Source: JAMXLO01 sp963812505
Lineage (GTDB): Bacteria > Pseudomonadota > Alphaproteobacteria > Acetobacterales > Acetobacteraceae
Direction: 5' to 3'
NCBI GenBank assembly: GCA_963812505.1
Contig: CAWEVM010000008.1
Location: forward strand, 248,001-312,000
Length of the DNA: 64,000 bases
Shown here: piece by piece, positions 54,775 to 63,116 of the stretch
Position numbering within the stretch: position 1 is the first letter of the stretch
Layout: every line of letters begins with the position of its first letter
The notes under the pieces: generated by a model
Database searches by the model: none
Told to the model about the DNA's origin: nothing
The model's input: the letters and a program-made list of their open reading frames with translations, nothing else
Translations under genes and position numbers: made by a program

Positions 54775-55368
54775 TTAATCCAAGGCCCGGGCCGCGGCCC
54801 TGATCCGCCGCAGGAACCGGCTTAGCTGTGCCGGTTTCGCGCGGTCCATGTTGTAGTGCACGCACCAAGTCACGCGGCAATTCCGCGCGCAGAGCGCACG
54901 CACCGCGCGGCCGATCAGCTTGCGGGCCGGATCGCCGAGTGCTGCGCGAACCAGCCACCACGAACCGCCATAGGTGGTCACGACCATGATGTGCCTGATG
55001 CGCTGCAGTCGCTCGGTGTTCACCTTGCCGTCGGGCGTCACGTCGAATGCCACGCCCGGCAGCCAAACACGATCGAAGTACCCCTTCAGCATGGCCGGCA
55101 TACCGTACCACCACGCAGGGTACACCAGCACGATAGCCTCGGCTGTCGCGAGCTGATCGTCGTAACGCTTCACCAGCCGCTCGTTGCGAGCCGTGTTGAG
55201 ATAGTCCAGCCGCTCCTGCCGGCTCATGACCGGATTGAAGTTCTCCGCATAGAGATCGACATCAGTCACTTCGTGTCCGGCCTCTATCAGACCCTGCAAC
55301 ACGGTCTGATGGGCGGCGGCGGCAAAGCTTTCCGCCACCGGATGGCAGTAGATGACGAGGACGCGCAT
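54775..55368 (-). CDS. NAD(P)H:quinone oxidoreductase-like flavodoxin-fold protein
   Basis: A 197-residue protein from the ATG at 55368. It has MRVLVIYCHPVAESFAAA at the start (FMN/FAD-binding flavodoxin-like fold), AEAIVLVYPAWWYGMPAMLKGYFDRVWLPGVAFD, and MVVTTYGGS. This is the NQO1/MdaB/KefF family pattern: two-electron reduction of quinones using NAD(P)H. The partner and physiological quinone are unknown. Confidence 0.88.
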   Translation of the reverse strand: MRVLVIYCHPVAESFAAAAHQTVLQGLIEAGHEVTDVDLYAENFNPVMSRQERLDYLNTARNERLVKRYDDQLATAEAIVLVYPAWWYGMPAMLKGYFDRVWLPGVAFDVTPDGKVNTERLQRIRHIMVVTTYGGSWWLVRAALGDPARKLIGRAVRALCARNCRVTWCVHYNMDRAKPAQLSRFLRRIRAAARALD

Positions 55369-55452
55369 CCAGACCATCTGGTGTCAGCGCACGGCCACCT
55401 CGAGAGCGACCCGAGGAGACTTGATCCTTATGGTCGGCGGCTCTGCTGCGCT

Positions 55453-55584
55453 TCAGGATCGAGCAGGCTTCCGAGCCCAGGGAGGCAGTGGCGGCGGTGG
55501 CGGTTCGACAATCCTGACCGGCGGCGTCGGCTTGCCATTCATGTCGGAAGTCGGTGGAGGCCCGCGGAACGAACGCTGGATCAT
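55453..55584 (-). CDS. Possible small proline-rich protein
   Basis: A 43-residue ORF with GAGGTG about six bases before the ATG. It is Pro-rich with a run of five prolines near residue 28-32. It may be an unstructured peptide or not coding at all. The surrounding 55369-55703 region otherwise contains nothing recognisable. Confidence 0.25.
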   Translation of the reverse strand: MIQRSFRGPPPTSDMNGKPTPPVRIVEPPPPPLPPWARKPARS

Positions 55585-55703
55585 GCTGGCACCTCGTTGT
55601 GGGACCACCCGAGGGAACCGCCAAGACGGCCCCTCGGGGAGCCCGCCTTGTTCAGCATGCGCGGTTACCGCAGCGCTTCAGAGATCTTGCGGTTGCGGAT
55701 CGA

Positions 55704-55901
55704 TCACCACTGGGTCGCGATGATGGTGACAACGCCGCCGACCACGGAAAGGGTGACTGCGGTGAGCACGACGACGAGGACCATTATCCGGTCAACGGCC
55801 GAGTCGCGCTCCTTCTTATCGATCTCGACCACTTCCCACTCGGGGGTCAGCGAGCGATGCCCTGCTCTGCCGGGCTCCTCCCACCTTGCGCGGTCAGACA
55901 T
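55704..55901 (-). CDS. Small single-span membrane protein
   Basis: A 65-residue protein with GGAGAGG eight bases upstream of the ATG. The N-terminus is polar (MSDRARWEEPGRAGHRS), and the C-terminal half is one membrane segment (IMVLVVVLTAVTLSVVGGVVTIIATQ). It would sit in the inner membrane with the N-terminus inside. No family recognised. Confidence 0.5.
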   Translation of the reverse strand: MSDRARWEEPGRAGHRSLTPEWEVVEIDKKERDSAVDRIMVLVVVLTAVTLSVVGGVVTIIATQW

Positions 55902-55964
55902 TCAGCTTTCCCTCTCCTGACGGTCCCGAAGCATCGTCATCGTGGCTACCATGCCGCCGCTTCG

Positions 55965-56330
55965 CTAGGAAGCGTCCGAGCGGTCAGGGCCGATCAACCG
56001 AAAGCGACACGAGGAGACTTGATCGCCCGCGAGCGCGACCCGGACGGCAGCCTCACCTACCGAGGTGGCCAGCACGGCGACGGAGCGGAACCACGCCACT
56101 TCGCCGCGCGCCCTGGCGAGGAACAACCGACCCAATGCCTGCGCCGCCGGATCGCGCGGGACGCAGCAGGCGCAGCCCGGTGCATGCCCCGCCAACGCTG
56201 GCGCAAGGCGGAACCGCGCGACCGGTTGACCGCAGGGGGCGCCGGCGTCGCCCTCGATCAGCACCGCCTCGTCGGCGGCGGGTGGGCCGAAATGCACCCC
56301 CACCCGATCATCTGCTGGCTCATTCATCAT
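55965..56330 (-). CDS. Hypothetical protein divergent from the ArsR-methyltransferase gene
   Basis: A 121-residue protein with a CACC Cys pair (GHAPGCACCVPRDPAAQALGRLFLARARGE) and a C-terminal DQVSSCRFRLIG. It has no recognised family. Its start codon is four bases from the 20-base palindrome shared with the divergent regulator gene, and there is no good ribosome site, so the true start may be later or the leader absent. It may belong to the same regulon as the ArsR-methyltransferase operon. Confidence 0.5.
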   Translation of the reverse strand: MMNEPADDRVGVHFGPPAADEAVLIEGDAGAPCGQPVARFRLAPALAGHAPGCACCVPRDPAAQALGRLFLARARGEVAWFRSVAVLATSVGEAAVRVALAGDQVSSCRFRLIGPDRSDAS

Positions 56331-56334
56331 CTGG

Positions 56335-56354
56335 ACATAAGGATATGTTTATGT
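56335..56354. promoter_or_regulatory. Palindromic operator between the divergent 56330(-) and 56367(+) genes
   Basis: ACATAAGGATATGTTTATGT is a 20-base imperfect palindrome; it matches its own reverse complement at 16 of 20 positions. It lies 12 bases upstream of the regulator ATG and 4 bases from the other gene. ArsR-type proteins bind such AT-rich inverted repeats. SahR-type ArsR regulators of the S-adenosylhomocysteine/methionine cycle are known in Proteobacteria, so this is a likely autoregulatory site. Confidence 0.6.
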
Positions 56355-56366
56355 AATCCATAACCC

Positions 56367-57326
56367 ATGGAAGCCTTGCTGGCCAGCCTGCGAGCCGCCG
56401 CGGAACCGACCCGCCTTCGCCTGTTGGCGCTGGCCGGCCGCGGCGCATTCTGCGTCTCGGAGTTCACCGATATCCTCGGCCAGTCGCAACCGCGCCTCTC
56501 CCGTCACCTGAAGTTGTTGTGCGACTGCGGCCTGCTGGACCGCGTGCGCGAGGGCGCGAATGTCTGGTTCACCCTGCCCCACGGCGAGCCCGGCGATCTG
56601 GCGCGCGAGCTGGTCGCACGGCTGCCGGAGGACGACCAGACCCTCGAGGCTGACCGCCGCCAGGCTGCCCGCGTGCTGGCTGAACGCGCCCGCGTGGCGT
56701 CGGAAAGTTTTCGCCGCCAGGGTGCCGATTGGGATGAAATGCGGGCGCTGGAGCTGCCGGCCGCCGAGGTCGAGGCCGCGTTGCTTTCGCTGGTGCCGGG
56801 GCACGATGCCGGCCGGCTGCTCGACATAGGCACCGGCACCGGGCGGGTGCTCGAGCTGCTGGCGCCGCGGATCAGCCAGGGGGTCGGCGTGGATGCGTCG
56901 CGCGCGATGCTCGCCCTGGCTCGATCGAGGCTGGCGCGCGCCGGGCTTACGCACTGTTCGGTGCGGCTCGCGGATATGTACCGCCTGCCGCTGCCCGAGA
57001 GTTCGTTCGATATCGCTGTAATGCAGATGGTATTGCACTACGCCGAGGAGCCGCAGGGCGTTCTGGCAGAGGTGGCGCGCGTGCTGCGGCCTGGTGGGCG
57101 GCTGATCGTCATCGACCTCGCGAAACATGGCCGCGACGATTTGCTGAGCAGGCTTGCGCATCGCTGGCTGGGCTTCACCGACGATGGCATGCGTGCGTTG
57201 CTGGCAGGAGCCGGCATGGAACAGGGTGAGCCGTACACCATCGACGGCCCGCTCACTGTCCGGCTCTGGCCGGCCATCCGCGCCGCCGACGCGCCGGCCG
57301 CGCAGTCGCGCGAGCTGGTGGTCTGA
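56367..57326 (+). CDS. ArsR-family regulator fused to a SAM-dependent methyltransferase domain (SahR-like)
   Basis: A 319-residue fusion. Residues about 5-85 are an ArsR winged helix (EPTRLRLLALAGRGAFCVSEFTDILGQSQPRLSRHLKLL). Residues about 140-310 form a class I methyltransferase (DIGTGTG at 153-159, then VVEVARVLRPGG-like VLAEVARVLRPGGRLIVIDL). This combination is found for regulators of methionine/SAH metabolism that sense S-adenosylhomocysteine through the methyltransferase-like domain. It leads an operon with a deaminase and metH, supporting that role. It lacks the thiol metal site expected of metal-sensing ArsR proteins: only scattered cysteines (C29, C52, C54). Confidence 0.85.
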   Translation: MEALLASLRAAAEPTRLRLLALAGRGAFCVSEFTDILGQSQPRLSRHLKLLCDCGLLDRVREGANVWFTLPHGEPGDLARELVARLPEDDQTLEADRRQAARVLAERARVASESFRRQGADWDEMRALELPAAEVEAALLSLVPGHDAGRLLDIGTGTGRVLELLAPRISQGVGVDASRAMLALARSRLARAGLTHCSVRLADMYRLPLPESSFDIAVMQMVLHYAEEPQGVLAEVARVLRPGGRLIVIDLAKHGRDDLLSRLAHRWLGFTDDGMRALLAGAGMEQGEPYTIDGPLTVRLWPAIRAADAPAAQSRELVV

Positions 57327-58346
57327 ATGGCCGATCTCGACGCATTCATCCGCGACCTGCCGAAGGCCGAGTTGCACATGCACCTGGAAGGCAGCATCGA
57401 GGCAGAGCACCTGCTGGCGCTGGCGGTGCGCAACCGCCTGCGCCCACGCTGGGACTCCCCCGAGGCGCTGCGCGCCGCCTACCGGTTCGACAACCTGCAG
57501 GCGTTCCTGGATCTCTATTACGAGGGCTGCCGCGTGCTGGTGCGGGAGCAGGACTTCTATGACATCACCCGCGCCTATCTACGGCGCGCCCACGCGGATG
57601 CGGTGGTCCGCGCCGAGGTTTTCATCGGACCGCAAGGTTTCACCGAACGCGACGTGCCGATCGCCGCGCTGATGGACGGTGTGCTGGCGGCGATGCGCGA
57701 CGCCGCCCGCGAGGACGGCATCAGTGCCGGCCTGCTGGTCAGTGCGCAGCGCCATCGCAGCGAGGCCGCGGCGCTACATATGCTCGACCAGGTGATGCCA
57801 TGGGCTGACCGCGTCGCCGGCTTCGGTCTCGGCGGCGCTGAGCTCGGCAACCCGCCGTCGCGCTTCGTGAATTTCTTTCGGGCCTGCCGCGAGCGTGGTT
57901 TTCGCGTCACCGCGCATGCCGGCGAAGAAGGTCCGGCATCCTACGTGCGCGCGGCGCTCGAACTGCTGGAGGTGGACCGCATCGATCATGGCAACACCAG
58001 CATGGACGATCCGGCGCTGGTGCGCGAACTGGCCGCGCGACGAATTCCACTGACGGTCTGTCCGCTGTCGAACGTGCGATTGCAGGTGGTGTCGTCGTTG
58101 GCCGCACATCCGCTCCGCGCCATGCTGGGCGCCGGCCTGTGCGTTTCGCTGAACTCCGACGATCCGGCTTATTTCGGCGGCTATCTCAACGACAATTTCA
58201 TCCAGTGCCGACAAGCTCTCGGGTTGACCGCGGACGAGTGCGTGACGCTTGCACGCAACAGCCTGGCCGCATCATTCGTCCCATCGGCGGAGGCAGCGCG
58301 TCACGTCGCGTTGCTCGATGCCTACGTCGCGAACCATCCGATCTGA
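57327..58346 (+). CDS. Adenosine/adenine deaminase
   Basis: A 339-residue amidohydrolase-type deaminase; its ATG follows the previous stop directly. Metal ligands lie in LHMHLEGS (H17, H19), VTAHAGEEG (His and Glu), and SLNSDDPAYFGGY (Asp). The SDDPAYFGGY form is typical of the bacterial/fungal adenine deaminase branch of the ADA family, while adenosine deaminases usually have TDDP. Either enzyme would remove adenosine or adenine arising from SAH hydrolysis, which fits its position between the SahR-like regulator and metH. Confidence 0.88.
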   Translation: MADLDAFIRDLPKAELHMHLEGSIEAEHLLALAVRNRLRPRWDSPEALRAAYRFDNLQAFLDLYYEGCRVLVREQDFYDITRAYLRRAHADAVVRAEVFIGPQGFTERDVPIAALMDGVLAAMRDAAREDGISAGLLVSAQRHRSEAAALHMLDQVMPWADRVAGFGLGGAELGNPPSRFVNFFRACRERGFRVTAHAGEEGPASYVRAALELLEVDRIDHGNTSMDDPALVRELAARRIPLTVCPLSNVRLQVVSSLAAHPLRAMLGAGLCVSLNSDDPAYFGGYLNDNFIQCRQALGLTADECVTLARNSLAASFVPSAEAARHVALLDAYVANHPI

Positions 58347-58360
58347 CGGAAGGAAGCTCG

Positions 58361-61300
58361 ATGTCCCGTCCCCACCTGCTCGATGCGCTGCGTGACACCG
58401 TGCTGCTGTGCGATGGCGCGGTCGGCACCCGCGTCATGGGCATGACGTTGGATGTGGAGCAGGACTTCCATGGCAAGGAGAACTGCACCGACGTATTGAA
58501 CATCTCACGCCCCGATTTGGTACGCGACATCCACCGCAGCTACTTCGAGGCCGGCGCCGACATGGTGGAGACCAACACGTTCGGCGGCTCGCCAGTGACA
58601 CTCGGAGAATTCGACATCGCCGACCGCGCGTTCGAGATCAACAAGCGCGGCGGCGAACTGGCGCGCGAGGCGGCCGAGCAGTTCTCCGATGGCCGCCATC
58701 GCTGGGTGATCGGCAGCGTCGGTCCCGGTACCAAGCTGCCCACTCTAGGCAACATCGCCTACGACCCGCTGGAGGCGGCGCTGACCGAGCAGTGCCGCGG
58801 ACTGGTCGCCGGCGGCGTCGATGCCATCCTGATCGAGACCTGTCAGGATCCAATGCAGATCAAGGCGGCGGTGAACGGCGCCAAGATCGCCCGCGCCGAG
58901 GTGGGCAGCGACATTCCGATCTTCGTGCAGGTGACTGTTGAGACCACCGGGACGCTGCTGGTTGGCCCCGACATCGCCACAGCCGCTGCGATCGTGCACG
59001 CGCTCGATGTGCCGCTGATCGGGCTCAACTGCGCCACGGGGCCGCAGGAGATGGCCGAGCACGTGCGATGGCTGGCGTCGAACTGGCCGGGACTGCTCTC
59101 GCTGCAGCCGAATGCCGGGTTGCCGGAACTGGTCGATGGGCAAACGCACTTTCCGCTCGGGCCGGCGGAGTTGAGCAGTTGGCTGGAGCGCTTCGTCGAG
59201 GAGGATGGCGTCAACCTGATCGGCGGCTGCTGCGGCACCACCGCGCAACACATTGCCGCGTTGGACGCGATGCTGCGCCGGCGTGTCGAAGGGAGCGGAC
59301 ATCTCCGGCCGCCGCCGGTGCTGCGCAAGCCGGTGTGGGTTCCGTCGGTGACCAGTCTGTATCAGGCGGTGCCGCTGCGGCAGGAGAATGCGTTCTTCGC
59401 CATCGGCGAGCGCTGCAATGCCAACGGCTCGAAGAAGTGGCGCGAGGCACAGGAGAAGCACGACTGGGACGGCTGTGTCTCGATGGGGCGCGAGCAGTTG
59501 GGCGAGGGTTCCAACGCGCTCGATGTCTGCACCGCATTTGTCGGGCGTGATGAGAACGCCGAGATGACCGAGGTGGTGCGCCGGTTCACCTCGTCGGTGA
59601 ACGCGCCGCTGGTGATTGACAGCACCGAGACACCGGTGATCGCGGCGGCGCTCAAGCTGCATGGCGGCAAGCCGATCATCAACTCGATCAACTTCGAGGA
59701 CGGCGAGGGCCACGCGACCGATCGATTGCGCCTGGCGAAGCAATTCGGTGCGGCGGTGATCGCGCTGACCATCGATGAGATCGGCATGGCGAAGAGCGCC
59801 GAGCGCAAGGTCGAGGTGACGCGGCGGCTGGTGGATTTTGCGTGCAATCGTCACGGCCTGCCGCAATCGGATCTGCTGATCGATCCGCTGACCTTCACCA
59901 TCGCCACCGGCAACGAGGATGACCGCAAGCTGGCACAGTGGACGCTGGAGGGCATCGCGGCGATCAGGCAGGAATTCCCCGACATCCAGATCATTCTCGG
60001 CCTGTCCAATGTCAGCTTCGGGCTGAACCCGGCTGCGCGCGCCGTGCTCAACAGCGTGTTCCTCGATCATGCGGTGCGCGCGGGAATGACCGGGGCAATT
60101 GTGCATGTGTCTAAGATCCGGCCGCTGCACCTGATCGCACCCGAGGAGGTGAAGGTTGCCGAGGACCTGATCTTCGACCGCCGCGAAGAAGGCTACGATC
60201 CGTTGCAGCGCTTGCTGGAGATTTTCGCCGACCGCAAGGCCGCGGATGCGACCAAGAAACAGCGTGCCGAAACGGTGGAAGGCCGCCTCAAGGACCGCAT
60301 CGTCGATGGCGATCGCAAGGGCCTCACCGATGAGTTGGACGAGGCCCTGAAGGCACTGCCGCCGCTCGAGATCATCAACAACGTGCTGCTGGACGGCATG
60401 AAGGTGGTGGGCGAGCTGTTCGGGGCCGGCAAGATGCAGCTTCCGTTCGTGCTGCAAAGCGCCGAGACGATGAAGGCGGCAGTGGCGTATCTCGAGCCGT
60501 TCATGGAGCGCGTCGCGGGGCAGGAGAAGGGCACAATTGTGCTTGCGACCGTGAAGGGTGACGTGCACGACATCGGCAAGAACCTGGTCGATATCATTCT
60601 GACCAACAACGGCTATCGGGTGGTCAATCTCGGCATCAAGGTGCCACTTGCGGACATGCTCTCGGCTGCGAAGGAGCACCACGCGCACGCCATCGGCATG
60701 TCGGGGCTGCTGGTGAAGTCCACCGTGGTGATGCGCGAGAACCTGGAAGAGATGTCGCGCCAGTCCCTCGAGATTCCGGTGCTGCTGGGCGGTGCGGCGC
60801 TGACCCGCGGCTACGTCGAGGAAGACTGTGTCCGTGCCTATGCCAGCGGCCGCGTCGCCTATGCGCGCGATGCGTTCGACGGTCTCCACCTGATGGACAA
60901 GGTCACCGGCAACGCGTTCGACGACTACCTGGCCGCCGTGCAGGCGAAGCGCGTCGGCAAGACGCGCAATCCATCGCGTACTCTCGGACAGGCGGATGCG
61001 CGCGCGTTCCGCCCAGTGGATGTCGGCGCCGTGCAGGAGCGCCGCCGGCGGTTGACGCGCGATGTGCCGGTCGCGGCTCCGCCGTTCTGGGGCGCGCGCG
61101 TGATCGAGGCGACGCCCAAGGCGATCGTGCCATTCATCAACGAGCGCAGCCTGTACCAGTTCCAGTGGGGCTTCCGGAAACAAGGGCGTTCGCTGGACGA
61201 TTTCCTCGGCTGGGCAAAGCAGGAGCTGCGCCCGGTGATGCGCCGCATGCTGGCACTGTGCGAGGCGGAGGACATACTAAAGCCGCAGGCCGCGTACGGC

Positions 61301-61858
61301 TATTGGTTGGCGGCCGGCCAGGGCAACGACCTGATCATTTTCGATACCGATGGCAGCACCGAACTCGCGCGCTTCGCTCTGCCGCGGCAGCCGAAGGAGG
61401 ACGGCGAGTGCATCGCCGACTTCTTCCGCGACGTCGATGACGCCGAACGCGACGTGATCGCATTGCAGGTCGTCACGGTCGGGCAGAAGGCGTCCGAGGT
61501 CGCGCGTGCATGGTTCGAGGACAACCGCTACCAGGACTATCTCTACCTGCATGGGCTGTCGGTGGAGATGGCCGAGGCAATGGCTGAGTACGTTCACAAG
61601 CGCATTCGCGCCGAACTCGGTTTTGCGGGCGAGGATGACCGCGACATGGAGAAGATGCTGTCGCAGGGCTATCGCGGCTCGCGATACTCGTTCGGCTATC
61701 CGGCATGCCCGAGGCTCGAAGACCAGATCCCGATCCTGTCGCTGCTTGGCGCCGAACGGATCGGCCTGTCGCTGTCCGAGGAGTTCCAGTTGCACCCCGA
61801 GCAATCGACCAGCGCGATCGTGGTGATCAACCCGCACGCGAAGTACTTTTCCGTGTAG
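58361..61858 (+). CDS. metH: Cobalamin-dependent methionine synthase
   Basis: A 1165-residue full-length MetH. Domains in order: homocysteine-binding (zinc ligands C224, C290 and C291 in GLNCATGP and GGCCGTT), methyltetrahydrofolate-binding (CxxxDGA-like FAIGERCNANGSKKW region), cobalamin-binding (DVHDIGKN, with H736 as the cobalt ligand, and SGLLVKSTVVM) and the C-terminal activation domain ending in HPEQSTSAIVVINPHAKYF. It transfers a methyl group from methyltetrahydrofolate to homocysteine to make methionine. GGAAGGAAG precedes the ATG. It is 14 bases downstream of the deaminase, in one operon. No cobalamin riboswitch was seen upstream. Confidence 0.97.
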   Translation: MSRPHLLDALRDTVLLCDGAVGTRVMGMTLDVEQDFHGKENCTDVLNISRPDLVRDIHRSYFEAGADMVETNTFGGSPVTLGEFDIADRAFEINKRGGELAREAAEQFSDGRHRWVIGSVGPGTKLPTLGNIAYDPLEAALTEQCRGLVAGGVDAILIETCQDPMQIKAAVNGAKIARAEVGSDIPIFVQVTVETTGTLLVGPDIATAAAIVHALDVPLIGLNCATGPQEMAEHVRWLASNWPGLLSLQPNAGLPELVDGQTHFPLGPAELSSWLERFVEEDGVNLIGGCCGTTAQHIAALDAMLRRRVEGSGHLRPPPVLRKPVWVPSVTSLYQAVPLRQENAFFAIGERCNANGSKKWREAQEKHDWDGCVSMGREQLGEGSNALDVCTAFVGRDENAEMTEVVRRFTSSVNAPLVIDSTETPVIAAALKLHGGKPIINSINFEDGEGHATDRLRLAKQFGAAVIALTIDEIGMAKSAERKVEVTRRLVDFACNRHGLPQSDLLIDPLTFTIATGNEDDRKLAQWTLEGIAAIRQEFPDIQIILGLSNVSFGLNPAARAVLNSVFLDHAVRAGMTGAIVHVSKIRPLHLIAPEEVKVAEDLIFDRREEGYDPLQRLLEIFADRKAADATKKQRAETVEGRLKDRIVDGDRKGLTDELDEALKALPPLEIINNVLLDGMKVVGELFGAGKMQLPFVLQSAETMKAAVAYLEPFMERVAGQEKGTIVLATVKGDVHDIGKNLVDIILTNNGYRVVNLGIKVPLADMLSAAKEHHAHAIGMSGLLVKSTVVMRENLEEMSRQSLEIPVLLGGAALTRGYVEEDCVRAYASGRVAYARDAFDGLHLMDKVTGNAFDDYLAAVQAKRVGKTRNPSRTLGQADARAFRPVDVGAVQERRRRLTRDVPVAAPPFWGARVIEATPKAIVPFINERSLYQFQWGFRKQGRSLDDFLGWAKQELRPVMRRMLALCEAEDILKPQAAYGYWLAAGQGNDLIIFDTDGSTELARFALPRQPKEDGECIADFFRDVDDAERDVIALQVVTVGQKASEVARAWFEDNRYQDYLYLHGLSVEMAEAMAEYVHKRIRAELGFAGEDDRDMEKMLSQGYRGSRYSFGYPACPRLEDQIPILSLLGAERIGLSLSEEFQLHPEQSTSAIVVINPHAKYFSV

Positions 61859-61960
61859 AGCGAAGCATCCCGCGTGGCGGAGACAGTTTGATCCAATTGA
61901 TGCCTTGCCGTGGCCGCAATTACGCTACATCAGGTGCGCGCGACAGGAGGCTTTTCGGCG

Positions 61961-62377
61961 ATGCACCATCGGCTGCTCTGGTTGGCGACCGCGGCAACGG
62001 CACTGCTGCTGCAGGCGTGCGCGCAGCAGCCATCGGGCCCGCCGCCCCGCGTGTTTGCCGCCGACATGACCGGAGCGGCGAAGGTCTGCACCGCCCCGCC
62101 AGTAACCCCGACGGCGGGACACACGGTCGATGCGGCGATCAAACTCGGCAACGACGGCGGCTGGTGTGCCATAACGGTCAACAACAATGGCCGGCCGTTC
62201 GACGCCGGTCTGCTTGCCTCAGCGGCAGAGCACGGCAAGGTGCTGATCCACACGGTCGGCAACGATACGCGGATCGACTACACGCCGGCCGCGCGTTACG
62301 CCGGCGCTGATGCATTCACGGTACGTCTGCTGCCGGGTGACGCGATGATCCGTGTGACTGCGACCGTGACGCAGTGA
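61961..62377 (+). CDS. Hypothetical lipoprotein
   Basis: A 138-residue protein from the ATG at 61961, which has CAGGAGG upstream. The signal is HHRLLWLATAATALLLQAC; a lipobox ending LQAC (Cys20) suggests lipidation. The mature part is rich in Gly/Thr/Ala with a Trp-Cys pair (DGGWCAITVNNNG) and a C-terminal TVTQ. No family recognised. It meets the convergent exported-protein gene with one base between. Confidence 0.65.
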   Translation: MHHRLLWLATAATALLLQACAQQPSGPPPRVFAADMTGAAKVCTAPPVTPTAGHTVDAAIKLGNDGGWCAITVNNNGRPFDAGLLASAAEHGKVLIHTVGNDTRIDYTPAARYAGADAFTVRLLPGDAMIRVTATVTQ

Positions 62378-62378
62378 T

Positions 62379-62885
62379 TCAATGGTGTTTCGCGGCGGCG
62401 GCGACCTGTTTGCGCGGCGGCGCGTGCGCCTCCTGGGGGCACATGTTTACCGTCGCCGGCACCAGATCCTTGCCCGCCGCGTAGGCCGGAAGTTGCGCTG
62501 CGTCCGGCAGCGCCATCACCTCGGAGAACAGGGCAGTATTGCGCGCGCAGAAATCGGTGCCGAGATTTATGCCGGCAGACAATTCGCCGTTGGCGAGGTC
62601 GGTGGTAAACCGGTCGTGTTCCTGTTGCGCGCGCTTGCCGTACATCCGCTTGAACACCTCGCCCACCGCTCTTTCATTGCCCATCAGGTCGGGCTGATAC
62701 TTGCGAATAAAGGCGTTGTAGCGATCGTCCTGATGGCAGCCGGTGGCCAGCACCATGAGCTCGCTGCGCAGGGCTGCCACCTCGACCACGGACCGCTCCT
62801 GCGGCCGCAGGCAGTCAAGTTCAGCGTGGGCCTGCTGAGCGATCAGCAGGGACGCAGTGGCGAGGCTGGACAATAGGCGACGCAT
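62379..62885 (-). CDS. Hypothetical exported protein
   Basis: A 168-residue protein from the ATG at 62885, with GGAGGAG four bases upstream. Residues 1-21 are a signal peptide (LLSSLATASLLIAQQAHA). The mature protein is helical with four cysteines (C25 and others) that could form disulfides. No family recognised; some relatives are annotated only as hypothetical. Overlap with the convergent lipoprotein gene is nil. Confidence 0.6.
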   Translation of the reverse strand: MRRLLSSLATASLLIAQQAHAELDCLRPQERSVVEVAALRSELMVLATGCHQDDRYNAFIRKYQPDLMGNERAVGEVFKRMYGKRAQQEHDRFTTDLANGELSAGINLGTDFCARNTALFSEVMALPDAAQLPAYAAGKDLVPATVNMCPQEAHAPPRKQVAAAAKHH

Positions 62886-63116
62886 GGGCTCCTCCGGGGG
62901 TCGGCCGTGTCCTGACATAAGGCAGGACGGCATGGCTGCGCAACAACCTGTGTGCCTGCTCAGTAGATTATGATAAAGAGTTGGCCCTGAATCTCAGGAG
63001 CTGTGTCGCGCGGGTCACTGATTGATCGGTGGCATTGCGATGGACCGTAGGGACGTCTGGACGCGCCGCCGCAAGAACCGTCAGGATGCCTCCCCATTCC
63101 GCCAGTAGGAAACACG

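Noticed and set aside
56331..56366. Riboswitch (cobalamin, SAM or SAH) before the regulator/metH operon
   Set aside because: Only 36 bases separate the divergent starts, and the visible signal is a protein-type palindrome.
58139..58360. Upstream extension of metH starting at 58139
   Set aside because: It reads through the end of the deaminase gene in another frame; the ATG at 58361 has a good ribosome site and gives the normal N-terminus.
58745..61183. Long minus-strand frame (812 residues) opposite metH
   Set aside because: Antisense artefact of high-GC codon bias; the plus-strand frame is a clear full-length MetH.
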